DNA of 60,475 nt from an uncultured Treponema sp. (lineage in GTDB: Bacteria; Spirochaetota; Spirochaetia; Treponematales; Treponemataceae). The notes beneath the pieces are model-generated. The model was not told the DNA's origin and did not search any database. It saw nothing but the letters and a program-made list of their open reading frames with translations. Below are positions 1-8,453 of this stretch, piece by piece (the stretch's first letter is position 1; each line of letters opens with the position of its first letter). The position numbers were made by a program, and so were the translations under genes. Where the stretch lies: the NCBI GenBank assembly GCA_946631855.1, contig CAMPAL010000003.1:1-60475 (forward strand). The letters are read 5' to 3'.

Positions 1-325
1 TGTTTAAATCGCTTGGTTCACCGTGAGTTGCCCATCTTGTATGACCAATTCCAAGGTTTCCTTTGATGATATCTCCAGTTTTTTCATAAAGAGACATTTC
101 AAACTTTGTAAATTCATCATCTTTTAAGTTTTCAGGAATTACCTGGCCTGTAATTTTTTCACCAAGATTTTTGAGCTTTCCTTTAGCTTTCTGAACTAAG
201 ATTTCTTCTCCAGTATAAACTGCAATACCAGCACTATCATAACCACGATATTCAAGTTTCTTCAAAGCCTTTATCAAAATTGGTGCTGCATTTTTATTTC
301 CGATATAACCAACAATTCCACACAT
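1..325 (-). CDS. glmS: Glutamine--fructose-6-phosphate aminotransferase, N-terminal part
   Basis: Makes glucosamine-6-phosphate from fructose-6-phosphate and glutamine, the first committed step toward UDP-GlcNAc and peptidoglycan. Only the first ~108 codons are in the window; the gene runs off the left edge. The protein begins MCGIVGYIG, so Cys2 becomes the N-terminal nucleophile of the class II glutamine amidotransferase domain. The family motifs [10 protein letters not shown] and [11 protein letters not shown] follow. The ATG at 325 is supported by an AGGAGA ribosome site just upstream. It is absent from the ORF track because it is cut. Identity is secure; nothing can be said about the isomerase half. 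Confidence 0.95.
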   Translation of the reverse strand, partial: MCGIVGYIGNKNAAPILIKALKKLEYRGYDSAGIAVYTGEEILVQKAKGKLKNLGEKITGQVIPENLKDDEFTKFEMSLYEKTGDIIKGNLGIGHTRWATHGEPSDLN

Positions 326-382
326 AAAAAAAAATCTCCTAGCCCTAAAGTTTATAGGATTAAGAGATTTACCGCAATAAGA

Positions 383-1753
383 TTAAAGTAAAATTGTTAG
401 TAAGGCACCCTTAGTTTTTTCAGAATTTGAAGCCAGAATTTTTCCACCTAAAGAATCAATTATTACTGAAGAAATTGAAAGTCCTAAGCCAGCTCCTCCT
501 GCAGAACGGGAATGAGATGCGTCCCCTCTGTAAAAACGTTCAAATATATGAGGGAGCACTTCTTCTGAAAAGCCCGGACCATCATCTTCTACCTGAATAC
601 AGATTTTTGGACTCTTAGGGGTCTGTCCCCCCTGCTCTTCTTCAACTTTTCCATAAAGATTAATCTGACCAGCCCCAAATTTTATACTGTTAGAAATCAT
701 TGCAGTAAGAACCTGATGCAGCAGTTCCAGATCTGTTTCAAGACTGATATCTACATTTTCATCAAAATTGATTAAAACATCTGAATCTATTCCGGCGAAT
801 TCATTTTTTAGTCTGCTGAATAAAGCCCAGATATTAAAACTTTCTTTTTGAGGCTTTATGATTCCGTGCTCAATTTTAGACATCTGTAACAAATTTGTGA
901 TGATTGAATTCATGGAATTTGCTTCTGCTATTATCATATCCAGAGATTTTTCCAGCTGTTCAGGATTTTCCTTTCCCCATCTTTTCAAAAGATTTGCCTG
1001 ACCAAGAATGCCTGCCACTGGAGTTTTTAATTCATGCGAAACATCGGAAGTAAAACTTCGTTCACGGTCAAAATCCTTTCTAAGACTTTCAAAAAGGGTG
1101 TTAAAAGTTTTAGCAAGCTGGTCCAGTTCATCATCATTCTTACTAACAGGTAAAAGAGTTTCCAGATTTGTACTGCTCATTTTCTGAGCCGCCTGAGTAA
1201 TATGTTTAACCGGTTTTATAGTTTGTTTTGTTATCAGATAAGAAAGTAAAAATGAAACAATCAGAATTGGGATGATAACTATAAGTGAAATAAGAGGAAG
1301 CTGTTTTGCTATACCATGCGGAACGTCATTATCAATATCCATAGCGGTTTCAATAATATAAAGATGATTTCCAGTTTGATACTCTAAGCTGGTGTATAAA
1401 ATGTTCAAATTGCCATCAACAAAATAATCTTTCACAAAATATCGTTTTACCTTACCAGAAGTTGAAGCAAGTTTTGGTAAAAACGGATCATTGGTGATTA
1501 AAGTTTCTTCATTTTCTGAATCATAAATTACATAGGTGATGTAATAAGGCAAATCTAAAAATTCAGGGATTAATGACAAGGAAAACTGCATTTCATGTTT
1601 TAAAACAATAGCCGCATGATAAAGATCCCGCCCCTGCCTGTTTCTTATTGAATAACGAATAAGCATCAAAGACGCAAAGGATAAAAGGATCAGAATTGAG
1701 GCCACAATAATCATAAATCTGTAAGAAAGTCTAACTGCCAGCGATTTTTTCAT
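383..1753 (-). CDS. Membrane sensor histidine kinase
   Basis: A 456-residue two-component sensor kinase in the inner membrane. Visible parts: TM1 at about 12-33, a periplasmic sensor loop of ~120 residues, TM2 at about 152-174, a HAMP linker to ~228, a HisKA domain with phospho-acceptor His240 in SHELKTP, and a HATPase domain with N-box ISNSIKFG (~353), DDGPGF (~390) and GGAGLGL (~419). The start codon overlaps the response-regulator stop by 4 bp (ATGA), so the two are translationally coupled. Oddity: a GGQTP stretch at ~375-379, between two beta strands of the ATPase domain, is encoded by a copy of the dispersed GGGGACAGACCCC element. The signal sensed is unknown. Confidence 0.93.
   Translation of the reverse strand: MKKSLAVRLSYRFMIIVASILILLSFASLMLIRYSIRNRQGRDLYHAAIVLKHEMQFSLSLIPEFLDLPYYITYVIYDSENEETLITNDPFLPKLASTSGKVKRYFVKDYFVDGNLNILYTSLEYQTGNHLYIIETAMDIDNDVPHGIAKQLPLISLIVIIPILIVSFLLSYLITKQTIKPVKHITQAAQKMSSTNLETLLPVSKNDDELDQLAKTFNTLFESLRKDFDRERSFTSDVSHELKTPVAGILGQANLLKRWGKENPEQLEKSLDMIIAEANSMNSIITNLLQMSKIEHGIIKPQKESFNIWALFSRLKNEFAGIDSDVLINFDENVDISLETDLELLHQVLTAMISNSIKFGAGQINLYGKVEEEQGGQTPKSPKICIQVEDDGPGFSEEVLPHIFERFYRGDASHSRSAGGAGLGLSISSVIIDSLGGKILASNSEKTKGALLTILL
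618..630. repeat. Dispersed 13-mer GGGGTCTGTCCCC, exact, inside kinase gene
   Basis: Exact copy of the dispersed element. On the coding strand it reads GGGGACAGACCCC and supplies the GGQTP stretch in a loop of the kinase ATPase domain. Confidence 0.85.
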
Positions 1754-2433
1754 GCCTGATTCACCATCATATAGCCAACTCCACGAACAGTTTTTATATA
1801 TTCTGTTTTTGTTGGCTGATCTATTTTAGAACGTAAATAATTTACATAAACATCTACTGTATTTTCTTCAATGAAATAATCTTTTCCCCAAACTGCATCA
1901 ATAATTTGAGAACGACTTTGCACCACATTCTGGTTTTCCATAAAAAGTTTTAAAAGTAAAAACTCAAGTTTTGAAAGAGAAATTGAATTTCCCTGAACAC
2001 TTGCAGTCATACTCTGTAAATTCAGTTCAACATCCCGATTCTGAAGGATTTGAGTCTGAACAGGAGCTGCACTTTTACTCCGTCGCAAAACCGCACTTAT
2101 ACGGGCAAGAAGTTCTTCAATTGCAAAAGGTTTCGAAATATAATCATCGGCACCGGTGTTAAGCCCGTTTACTTTATCATAAGTTTCGCCTTTTGCTGTA
2201 ACCAGTATGACTGGAACCTGAGATACTTTTCTGATTCGGCGCAGAACTTCTATACCATTTAATTCAGGCAGCATGATATCCAGGAGAATTAGATCTGGTT
2301 TTTCTGCTTCAAACTTTTCGAGCGCCTGCCTGCCATCCACCGCGGTTACAGTTGTATACCCTTCGTGACTCAATTCAAGATTTTCAAAATTCAGAACAGT
2401 TTCATCATCTTCTACAATTAAAATTTTTTCCAT
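1750..2433 (-). CDS. OmpR/PhoB-family response regulator
   Basis: Cytoplasmic transcription regulator paired with the kinase just downstream. The N-terminal receiver domain has the acidic pair ED(D) at residues 8-10, phospho-acceptor Asp52 in LDIML, and the conserved Lys of SKPF near 100. The C-terminal winged helix ends with YVNYLRSKID and TVRGVGYMM, typical of the PhoB type. I place the start at the ATG of MEKILIVEDD. The ORF track begins four codons earlier at a GTG, but GGGAGAAGAA in front of this ATG is a good ribosome site. The gene overlaps the end of the preceding gene by 16 bp, so the three genes form one operon. Targets are unknown. Confidence 0.93.
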   Translation of the reverse strand: MEKILIVEDDETVLNFENLELSHEGYTTVTAVDGRQALEKFEAEKPDLILLDIMLPELNGIEVLRRIRKVSQVPVILVTAKGETYDKVNGLNTGADDYISKPFAIEELLARISAVLRRSKSAAPVQTQILQNRDVELNLQSMTASVQGNSISLSKLEFLLLKLFMENQNVVQSRSQIIDAVWGKDYFIEENTVDVYVNYLRSKIDQPTKTEYIKTVRGVGYMMVNQA

Positions 2434-2942
2434 TTCTTCTCCCACGGATTGTACTTATAGCTGTTATTAATCATAAGTCCCTGAATATCAAGTTTTACTT
2501 CTTCACCTGAAAAGGATTTTACACCGCTAATTTTCAGATTAAAATCCTTATTCAAATCTTCAAGTTCTGACTTCAAAATAAAAAGCTGGAACCCCCTGCA
2601 GTTTTTTCTGAACAAAATTCTTGCTTCTTCCAAAAACTTATTATTCAGGGTGATATTTTCAAGCCTTACTGTAAGCGGATCAACTTCTCTGGAAAAAACT
2701 AAATCTAATACAACAAATTCCGGAATATTTTCTTCTTCAGAAAAATCCTTCTTCCCTTCAAAAAATCTTATTCCTAAAAGAGTAAATTCTTCAATTTCTT
2801 CAGACCATCTGCGGCTTTTAAAATTCTTGTAAGTTTTCTGCTCACTTTCTGATGAATCATTTTCTTTTTCAGTAGAAGTGGCAAATAAAAGACTGCCTGA
2901 GAAAATCATTATTGTTAATAAAAATAAAAATCTGAATTTCAT
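2418..2942 (-). CDS. Secreted protein of unknown function, first gene of the two-component operon
   Basis: Unrecognised protein of ~174 residues. It starts with a clear type I signal peptide (MKFRFLFLLTIMIFSGSLLFA), so it is exported. The mature part is mixed alpha/beta, rich in Lys and Glu, with no cysteines suggesting a lipobox. I choose the ATG at 2942, eleven codons inside the track ORF, because the signal peptide begins there and the longer form would use TTG. Its 3' end overlaps the regulator gene by 16 bp, so it may be a periplasmic accessory to the sensor kinase; that link is inferred from position only. Confidence 0.7.
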   Translation of the reverse strand: MKFRFLFLLTIMIFSGSLLFATSTEKENDSSESEQKTYKNFKSRRWSEEIEEFTLLGIRFFEGKKDFSEEENIPEFVVLDLVFSREVDPLTVRLENITLNNKFLEEARILFRKNCRGFQLFILKSELEDLNKDFNLKISGVKSFSGEEVKLDIQGLMINNSYKYNPWEKKWKKF

Positions 2943-3130
2943 TTTCTGCTTATATCTTAATGTTAAAATCGCCAAACAGAAAGACTTTTTTAATTAGAGT
3001 TTTCTAAGATTTCTCTAAGAGTATTTTAAAGAATGCGTAATGATATTTTGTTATATTTTCTTATGTAAAGTAAAACTTACAAGGAGGATAGCTTATAAAA
3101 TAAAAACTAAAAAATGAATGAATACTCGGC

Positions 3131-3181
3131 AAAATCACTGTGGATTTTTTTTATAGTTTCCTCACCCACAGTGATTTTTTT
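3131..3181. terminator. Bidirectional intrinsic terminator at the mnmE 3' end
   Basis: A 13-bp perfect stem (AAAATCACTGTGG / CCACAGTGATTTT) with a 22-nt loop. Read on the plus strand it is followed by seven T; on the minus strand, the mnmE direction, only by four T and then GCC. It is therefore the better terminator for transcription entering from the left on the plus strand, where no gene is visible. It also serves as the boundary of mnmE. Confidence 0.7.
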
Positions 3182-4568
3182 ATTTCCCGACACAGAAATT
3201 TGCAAAAATTGAACCAAGCACATCGTCCGGAGTTACATCACCAGTAACTTCTCCAAGGCTATCAAGGGCATCTTCCAAATCCTGAACAACTGCATCAAGA
3301 GTGTAGTTATCATCAGCACTAACGAGGGCATGTTTTACACTTTCAAGAGCTTCTGCAACCGATTCTTTTTGTCTTGCAGAACCAAGACCTGCCTGCTGAC
3401 GTTCTGTAGAAAGGCCTGCGGTAAGAATTGCGGTTATTTGAGCATAGAGTTCTTTAAAACCACTTCCTTTTTTGGCAGAAACAAAAGCCTGAGGTCTGTC
3501 CCCTATATCACATGCCTCCACCCGGGGTCTGTCCCCTCCTGCTTCAATTTTATCAGCCTTATTCCAAACCAAAATTAAAGGTTCCTGACTCTTTTTTATA
3601 AATTCTTTGTCTTCATCATTCAGTCCAGAACTGGAATCTACCAGATATAAAACTAAATCTGCATCCTGAGCAAGATTTCGGCTTATCTGAACCCCCTGAG
3701 CTTCAATTTTATCATCAGTTTCTCTAAGGCCTGCTGTATCAAACAGTCTTACTGGAATACCATTTATACTTGCCCAGCTTTCAAGCCAGTCTCGGGTTGT
3801 ACCTTCTATATCACTTACAATTGCTCTTTCTTCTTTCAAAATTGCATTAAATAATGATGATTTTCCGGCATTTGTACGGCCTGCCAGTACAACTCTTGCC
3901 CCATCCTGATAGAGTTTTTCACCCTGCCAGGAATCAACCAGACTTTGAAGTCTTTCTATTGCAATTTCTATATCTTTTCTGTCAAAGGTGTCTGCAATTG
4001 TTTCTTCATCTTCCGGATATTCAATTTCTACTTCGATTGAAGCAAGTGTATCTATTATCAGTTTTTTGATTGAATCTATTTCGGTAAAAAGAGAACCAGA
4101 AAGTCGGCCTGCAGCATGAGAACGGGATGCATCTGTGTGAGAATCAATAATTTCTTTTACAGCTTCTGCTTTTGTAAGGTCAGTTTTTCCATTTATGTAA
4201 GCTCGGAAAGTATATTCACCACGGTTGGCCTGTCTAAATCCGCTTTTCAGCATTAAATTCTGAATGGCTGTTACAACTGCAGGTCCACCATGGCAGGAAA
4301 TTTCTACCATATCTTCACCAGTAAAAGATTTAGGAGCCCGGTAAACAGAAAGCATTACTTCATCAATTTTTTGATTTTGATCTACAATCCAGCCATAAAC
4401 AAGAGTATTTCCGGCAGCTTCCAGAAGAGCCTTTGGTCGTGAAAAAACTTTACTTACCAGTTCAATACAGCCTTTTCCAGAAACTCTGACTATTCCCAGT
4501 GCTGATGGAGCAAGGGCTGTTGCAATTGAAGAAATTGGTTCTTCAGGAGTGTATTGTGATGATGTCAT
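3180..4568 (-). CDS. mnmE: tRNA uridine-5-carboxymethylaminomethyl modification GTPase MnmE
   Basis: With MnmG (not in the window) this GTPase modifies the wobble uridine of several tRNAs. It has the folate-binding N-domain, helical domain, inserted G domain, and the diagnostic C-terminal FCVGK containing the catalytic Cys. G-motifs: G1 GRTNAGKS (~230-237), G3 DTAG, G4 NKAD (~336), G5 SAK (~364). The segment between G4 and G5 carries two GDRP tetrapeptides, each encoded by a copy of the dispersed 13-mer, which appears to have lengthened this loop without breaking the frame. The start overlaps the stop of the upstream gene by 4 bp, indicating coupling. Confidence 0.97.
   Translation of the reverse strand: MTSSQYTPEEPISSIATALAPSALGIVRVSGKGCIELVSKVFSRPKALLEAAGNTLVYGWIVDQNQKIDEVMLSVYRAPKSFTGEDMVEISCHGGPAVVTAIQNLMLKSGFRQANRGEYTFRAYINGKTDLTKAEAVKEIIDSHTDASRSHAAGRLSGSLFTEIDSIKKLIIDTLASIEVEIEYPEDEETIADTFDRKDIEIAIERLQSLVDSWQGEKLYQDGARVVLAGRTNAGKSSLFNAILKEERAIVSDIEGTTRDWLESWASINGIPVRLFDTAGLRETDDKIEAQGVQISRNLAQDADLVLYLVDSSSGLNDEDKEFIKKSQEPLILVWNKADKIEAGGDRPRVEACDIGDRPQAFVSAKKGSGFKELYAQITAILTAGLSTERQQAGLGSARQKESVAEALESVKHALVSADDNYTLDAVVQDLEDALDSLGEVTGDVTPDDVLGSIFANFCVGK
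3491..3536. repeat. Two dispersed 13-mers 33 bp apart inside mnmE
   Basis: GAGGTCTGTCCCC at 3491-3503 (one mismatch) and an exact GGGGTCTGTCCCC at 3524-3536, separated by 20 bp. Both lie in frame in the G4-G5 loop of MnmE and each encodes GDRP. The pair spacing resembles the pair ahead of trpA (start-to-start 34 bp). Confidence 0.85.
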
Positions 4569-6922
4569 GGTATAACCTGTAAAAATGGAGTAAATTTTTT
4601 AGTATTACGTTTATCCAGTTCTTCCAGATAAGTTGGATTCAAAATACTATCAAGCACGGAAACATCTGTATCTACAAATGCCGGACGAACCAGATTTCCA
4701 ATAGCAGGTTTTCTAAACTTTAAACTTGCTTCTGGAGCTGTTCCAATAAATTCTTCATCGGACGTAACATCTGCAGGTGTTGTATCATAATTTCCTACAT
4801 TATTCCAGCACATATAACCATGATCTACAGAGTCGCGAACTCCGAAGAACTGCTTCTTAATATAATCTGAATCATAATACAATCGGTCATAACTTACATT
4901 CAAAAAGAAGGACTGAACCCAAGGTCTTACAATTGCCCTGTTACGACACAAAACTGTATTTCGGAAAGAACCATAATAATAAATTCTGTAAGTTCTATCT
5001 GCCACAGGAGCATAATTCACAAAAGTCTGTTCAAAATGACTTGGATAGAACATTGGTCCAATTACATCAACATATTCAGAAAGCATTTCTGCATCCTGAC
5101 CGGTTCTTGTACCCGAGCGATTCCAGCCATTTGCTCCGTAAATATCAATGCCAATTGGTGCGTTTATGTTTTCGCGGGCGTAAGAAAGGAATGAAATTAA
5201 GGCTGATTCTTTATCCATCCCCTTATTTTGCCAGCGGTATCTTGCATTATATAAATTTTTTCCATCAGTTGGGAAACGAATATAATCAAACTGAATTTCA
5301 TCAAAACCACGGGAAATTAATTCTTTTGCAATTGTAATATTGTATTCCCATACTTCCTCAGAAAAAGGATCTACCCAATATTCATCATAATAAGCCATTT
5401 TCTGCTGGCCTGTTGGATTTCCTTCTTCATCAAGAACGTCTTCCATTCCCTTTTCACCCATCCAGGCACGATTTGTTTTTCCATCCCAGACGGCATATTT
5501 TCCACCAGCATATCGCGAAAGAACCTTATCTTTAAAAGTTACAATGCGGGCAATCATGTAAATTCCGTTCTTTTTATAATCATCAATAAAAGCATTTAAA
5601 TCTTTAATTGCATAATCAGATTCTTTTCCTTTTTCCTGAACAAGAGGATCTTCTGTATGATAACGCAGGTATCCATAATCATCCTTCATATCAATTACAA
5701 CCGCATTCATATTTCGGCTAAGAATGATATTTTTGAATTTATCCTGTCCTTCCTTATTTCTACTCTGATATGCCGAAGCATAAATTGCCTTTCTTCCGTT
5801 TGCAATTTCTGCATATGGAGTATTGATTGTTCCAGGATAAAGCATCCAGAGTTCATTTAAGACAATACCTTTTGAAAAACCACTTCGGTAATTTGGAATC
5901 CAGGCTGTATTGACCATTCCAGGAACTGCTGAAAAAGCCTTATGCCAGTCCTCCTCCTGTGATGGAGTGCCAGGACTCTGCAAAGTTGATAAATCTAAAG
6001 AGCCAAAACCTTCCAGTCTTGTATAAAGCAAAACATTATCAATAAGGCTAAGACCATCTATAACATCAGCAGGTTCTGTCCCCGCATAAATTAATTCACC
6101 CTTCTGCTCTTCCCAGTTAAACTTATAAATTCTAGGCATATAAGTTTGAGAAAGATATATTTCGGTAAAAGTACTTCCATCTGCTCTGGTACGAATAATT
6201 GGGATGATGTCAGAAATTTCATCTGCAGAAGATGAAGTTTGCGGCATTTTTTCAAAACCTTCATCAACATCAATCCAGACTGGTTTTTCACGATTAGGAT
6301 AAATATAAGAAAGTCCTAAAATTGGATGAGACATAAAAACTACAGTTTCGGCATTTATTGTAGCAACCGCAACGGCCTTTACACCTGGAGTTCTAAGGCT
6401 CATCGACTTCAAATTTTTCCAGCTTCGTCCTGCATCCTGAGAATAAAAAACAGCATCCTTTGTAGCAGTAACAATTTCTTTATTGTTAATAGGATTTACA
6501 CAAAGATCCTTCAATTTTTGAATTTCTTTTACAAGACTTGTACTTTTATTTTTGTACTTTTTGATTGTCAGGAAAGTAAGTCCATCATCCCGCTCTTCAA
6601 AATTTTTCAAATCATAAGAAAAAAAGATTCCTTTTGATGTACGGATAAACCAGCCTGAGCGCAAAGAGTTTGCAGAATCATTGAAATTTACCGGTACAAT
6701 CTGGTCTACACGACCTTCAGTCCAGAGAGGAATTGCGGCATTTCTGTTTGTAATACGAAAAAGACCTTCATCTGATCCAACTAAAAATACATTGGTTCCA
6801 GATTCAACTTCTTCTGCATTTACTGCAGTTTTTTCAGGAAGTTTGTATAAAGGTTTAATTTCCTGTGCATTTAGAAAGAGCCCTAAAAAAAACAAAGAGA
6901 GTACAAAAATTAATTTTTTCAT
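4565..6922 (-). CDS. Secreted DUF4015-type putative glycoside hydrolase
   Basis: A 785-residue exported protein with signal peptide MKKLIFVLSLFFLGLFLNA. The N-terminal ~370 residues look like a beta-propeller; SQDAGRSW matches the Asp-box seen in BNR repeats. The C-terminal ~350 residues (from GRKAIYAS) match my memory of the DUF4015 TIM-barrel family, with NAVVIDMKDDYG, ARIVTFKD and RGFDEIQFDYIRFP; the acidic residues there are plausible catalytic or metal ligands. The substrate is unknown, probably a polysaccharide. The start has GAGAG upstream. It is the upstream partner of mnmE in a coupled operon. Confidence is high for family and export, low for the precise reaction. Confidence 0.8.
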   Translation of the reverse strand: MKKLIFVLSLFFLGLFLNAQEIKPLYKLPEKTAVNAEEVESGTNVFLVGSDEGLFRITNRNAAIPLWTEGRVDQIVPVNFNDSANSLRSGWFIRTSKGIFFSYDLKNFEERDDGLTFLTIKKYKNKSTSLVKEIQKLKDLCVNPINNKEIVTATKDAVFYSQDAGRSWKNLKSMSLRTPGVKAVAVATINAETVVFMSHPILGLSYIYPNREKPVWIDVDEGFEKMPQTSSSADEISDIIPIIRTRADGSTFTEIYLSQTYMPRIYKFNWEEQKGELIYAGTEPADVIDGLSLIDNVLLYTRLEGFGSLDLSTLQSPGTPSQEEDWHKAFSAVPGMVNTAWIPNYRSGFSKGIVLNELWMLYPGTINTPYAEIANGRKAIYASAYQSRNKEGQDKFKNIILSRNMNAVVIDMKDDYGYLRYHTEDPLVQEKGKESDYAIKDLNAFIDDYKKNGIYMIARIVTFKDKVLSRYAGGKYAVWDGKTNRAWMGEKGMEDVLDEEGNPTGQQKMAYYDEYWVDPFSEEVWEYNITIAKELISRGFDEIQFDYIRFPTDGKNLYNARYRWQNKGMDKESALISFLSYARENINAPIGIDIYGANGWNRSGTRTGQDAEMLSEYVDVIGPMFYPSHFEQTFVNYAPVADRTYRIYYYGSFRNTVLCRNRAIVRPWVQSFFLNVSYDRLYYDSDYIKKQFFGVRDSVDHGYMCWNNVGNYDTTPADVTSDEEFIGTAPEASLKFRKPAIGNLVRPAFVDTDVSVLDSILNPTYLEELDKRNTKKFTPFLQVIP

Positions 6923-6963
6923 ACTCTCTTTATCGGAAGAATTAATATAATGATAAAGTTAAA

Positions 6964-6984
6964 AATTACAGATGTAATTACATA
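6964..6984 (-). terminator. Weak AT-rich terminator after the HD-domain gene
   Basis: AATTACATCTGTAATT hairpin followed by TTTTT on the minus strand, between the HD-domain gene stop and the next gene start. The stem is short and AT-rich, so it probably leaks. Confidence 0.35.
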
Positions 6985-6995
6985 ACTTTTTGCTA

Positions 6996-8453
6996 TTAAA
7001 CAATCTTATCCAAAGCTTCTACAACTGCTTCATCGTAAAGATTCTTCTGTTCTCTTAAAGTTGCAACTGCTGATTCCTTATCCATTGCATCACGATAAGA
7101 ACGTTTACTTGAAAGTGAAACATATGATTCTGCAACACGAATAAGGCGTGCAATCTGAGGAATCTTGTCTCCAGTCAAACCGTTTGGATATCCAGAACCA
7201 TCAATATTTTCATGGTGATTCATAGCAGCATCTTCAAATACGCTCCAGTATTTCTTTGGAACAAATTCAAGATATTTTTCAGCAAGATTTACATGTTCTT
7301 TCATTGCTTCTTTTTCTTCATTTGTTAAAGAAGTTGCAGAAAGTAAATCTGGATCAATTCCAAGGAAGCCCGCATCATAAATCATGGCAGCACAGAAGTT
7401 GAGCATTGCCATTCCCTGAGGAAGTCCAAGCTGAATTGAAAGTTTATATACAAGTTCACTTACGTTCTTAGAATTGTTCTTACGACCTGTAGCATAATCA
7501 ATCTGCTGACCAATTTCTTCACACTTAACTGCAAGCTGTTTAAGTTCATCTTCATCTTCTTCAGAAATTGTTAAATCAGGAAGAGCGGTTGCTGCAGCCC
7601 ATGAGGATTCTCCTGCCAGTCTTAACTGAGGATTTCCACCATACAAATCGGTAATTCCACCAAGCATAAGACGGTTTGTCTGAGTCTGATTTGCAGCCAG
7701 AAGTTTGAAAGCCTGAACGTACTGTTCCTGCTGAATCTGCTGCTGTTTGAATCCTTTTCTTACAATAAAGATGATAAGGAATACAATTATAAGGATGATT
7801 AAAGCAATTCCAATTACAGAGAAAGCAATTACTTTTGTAGAACGCTTTGTTTCATTTGCTGAAATTGTAAAGGCATTTCCCATGTCTTCAAGACCTGTTT
7901 TCAAAGCTTCTTTAAATTCCTGCTGACTCTGCTTTGTAGCTTCTGTCTGTTCCTTCATAGCCTGAGCCTGTTCCTGCATAGCTCTGGCCTGGGCATCCAT
8001 AGATTCCTGCTGAGCCTGGAAACGTTCCTGTTCAACTTTACGCTGAGCAGCTGTTTCTGCCTTTTCAGCAGCCTTCTGTTTATTTTCCTGTTCTGTTTCA
8101 ATCTGCTTAATCAGCTTTTTGATTTTTGTGTTTTCAATATTCGGATATCTTTCAAGATTCATCTGAATATCAATCAAAGCCATTTCATCATAGTCCTTCT
8201 GAATCTGCTGCAATTTAGTTGTATAAACTGTCTGTGCAAAGAAAAGAACATTAGCCTGAGATTCTTCATCTTTTGCTACTGCTAGTGCCTGATTTACATA
8301 TTTGTAGGCATTTTCTACATTACCATCATCATAAGCTTCATTTGCCTTATCCAAGAATCGAACAGCAAGATCACTGGTTGCGGCAAAGACACTAGCGGTG
8401 ATAAAAACAAAGCATAAAGAAAGTACAATTTTTTTTAATTTACCTGATAACAT
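6996..8453 (-). CDS. Membrane protein with coiled coil and degenerate HD-GYP domain
   Basis: A ~485-residue protein: signal peptide, TPR-like helical repeats (~20-110), a long Gln/Glu/Ala-rich coiled coil (~120-190), a TM helix near 210-235, and a cytoplasmic C-terminal HD-GYP-like domain. The domain keeps NHHENIDGSGYPNGLTG, but the metal-binding HD motif has become YD (IYDAGFLG instead of HDxGKxG). Cyclic-di-GMP phosphodiesterase activity is therefore doubtful and a binding or scaffold role is more likely. I chose the ATG at 8453 because GGAG lies six bases upstream; the longer track ORF lacks this. It overlaps the upstream gene by 14 bp. Confidence 0.8.
   Translation of the reverse strand: MLSGKLKKIVLSLCFVFITASVFAATSDLAVRFLDKANEAYDDGNVENAYKYVNQALAVAKDEESQANVLFFAQTVYTTKLQQIQKDYDEMALIDIQMNLERYPNIENTKIKKLIKQIETEQENKQKAAEKAETAAQRKVEQERFQAQQESMDAQARAMQEQAQAMKEQTEATKQSQQEFKEALKTGLEDMGNAFTISANETKRSTKVIAFSVIGIALIILIIVFLIIFIVRKGFKQQQIQQEQYVQAFKLLAANQTQTNRLMLGGITDLYGGNPQLRLAGESSWAAATALPDLTISEEDEDELKQLAVKCEEIGQQIDYATGRKNNSKNVSELVYKLSIQLGLPQGMAMLNFCAAMIYDAGFLGIDPDLLSATSLTNEEKEAMKEHVNLAEKYLEFVPKKYWSVFEDAAMNHHENIDGSGYPNGLTGDKIPQIARLIRVAESYVSLSSKRSYRDAMDKESAVATLREQKNLYDEAVVEALDKIV

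Noticed and set aside
6066-6080. GGTTCTGTCCCCG in the glycosidase-like gene as a copy of the element
   Set aside because: An arm base mismatch and a shifted centre make it too weak to claim.
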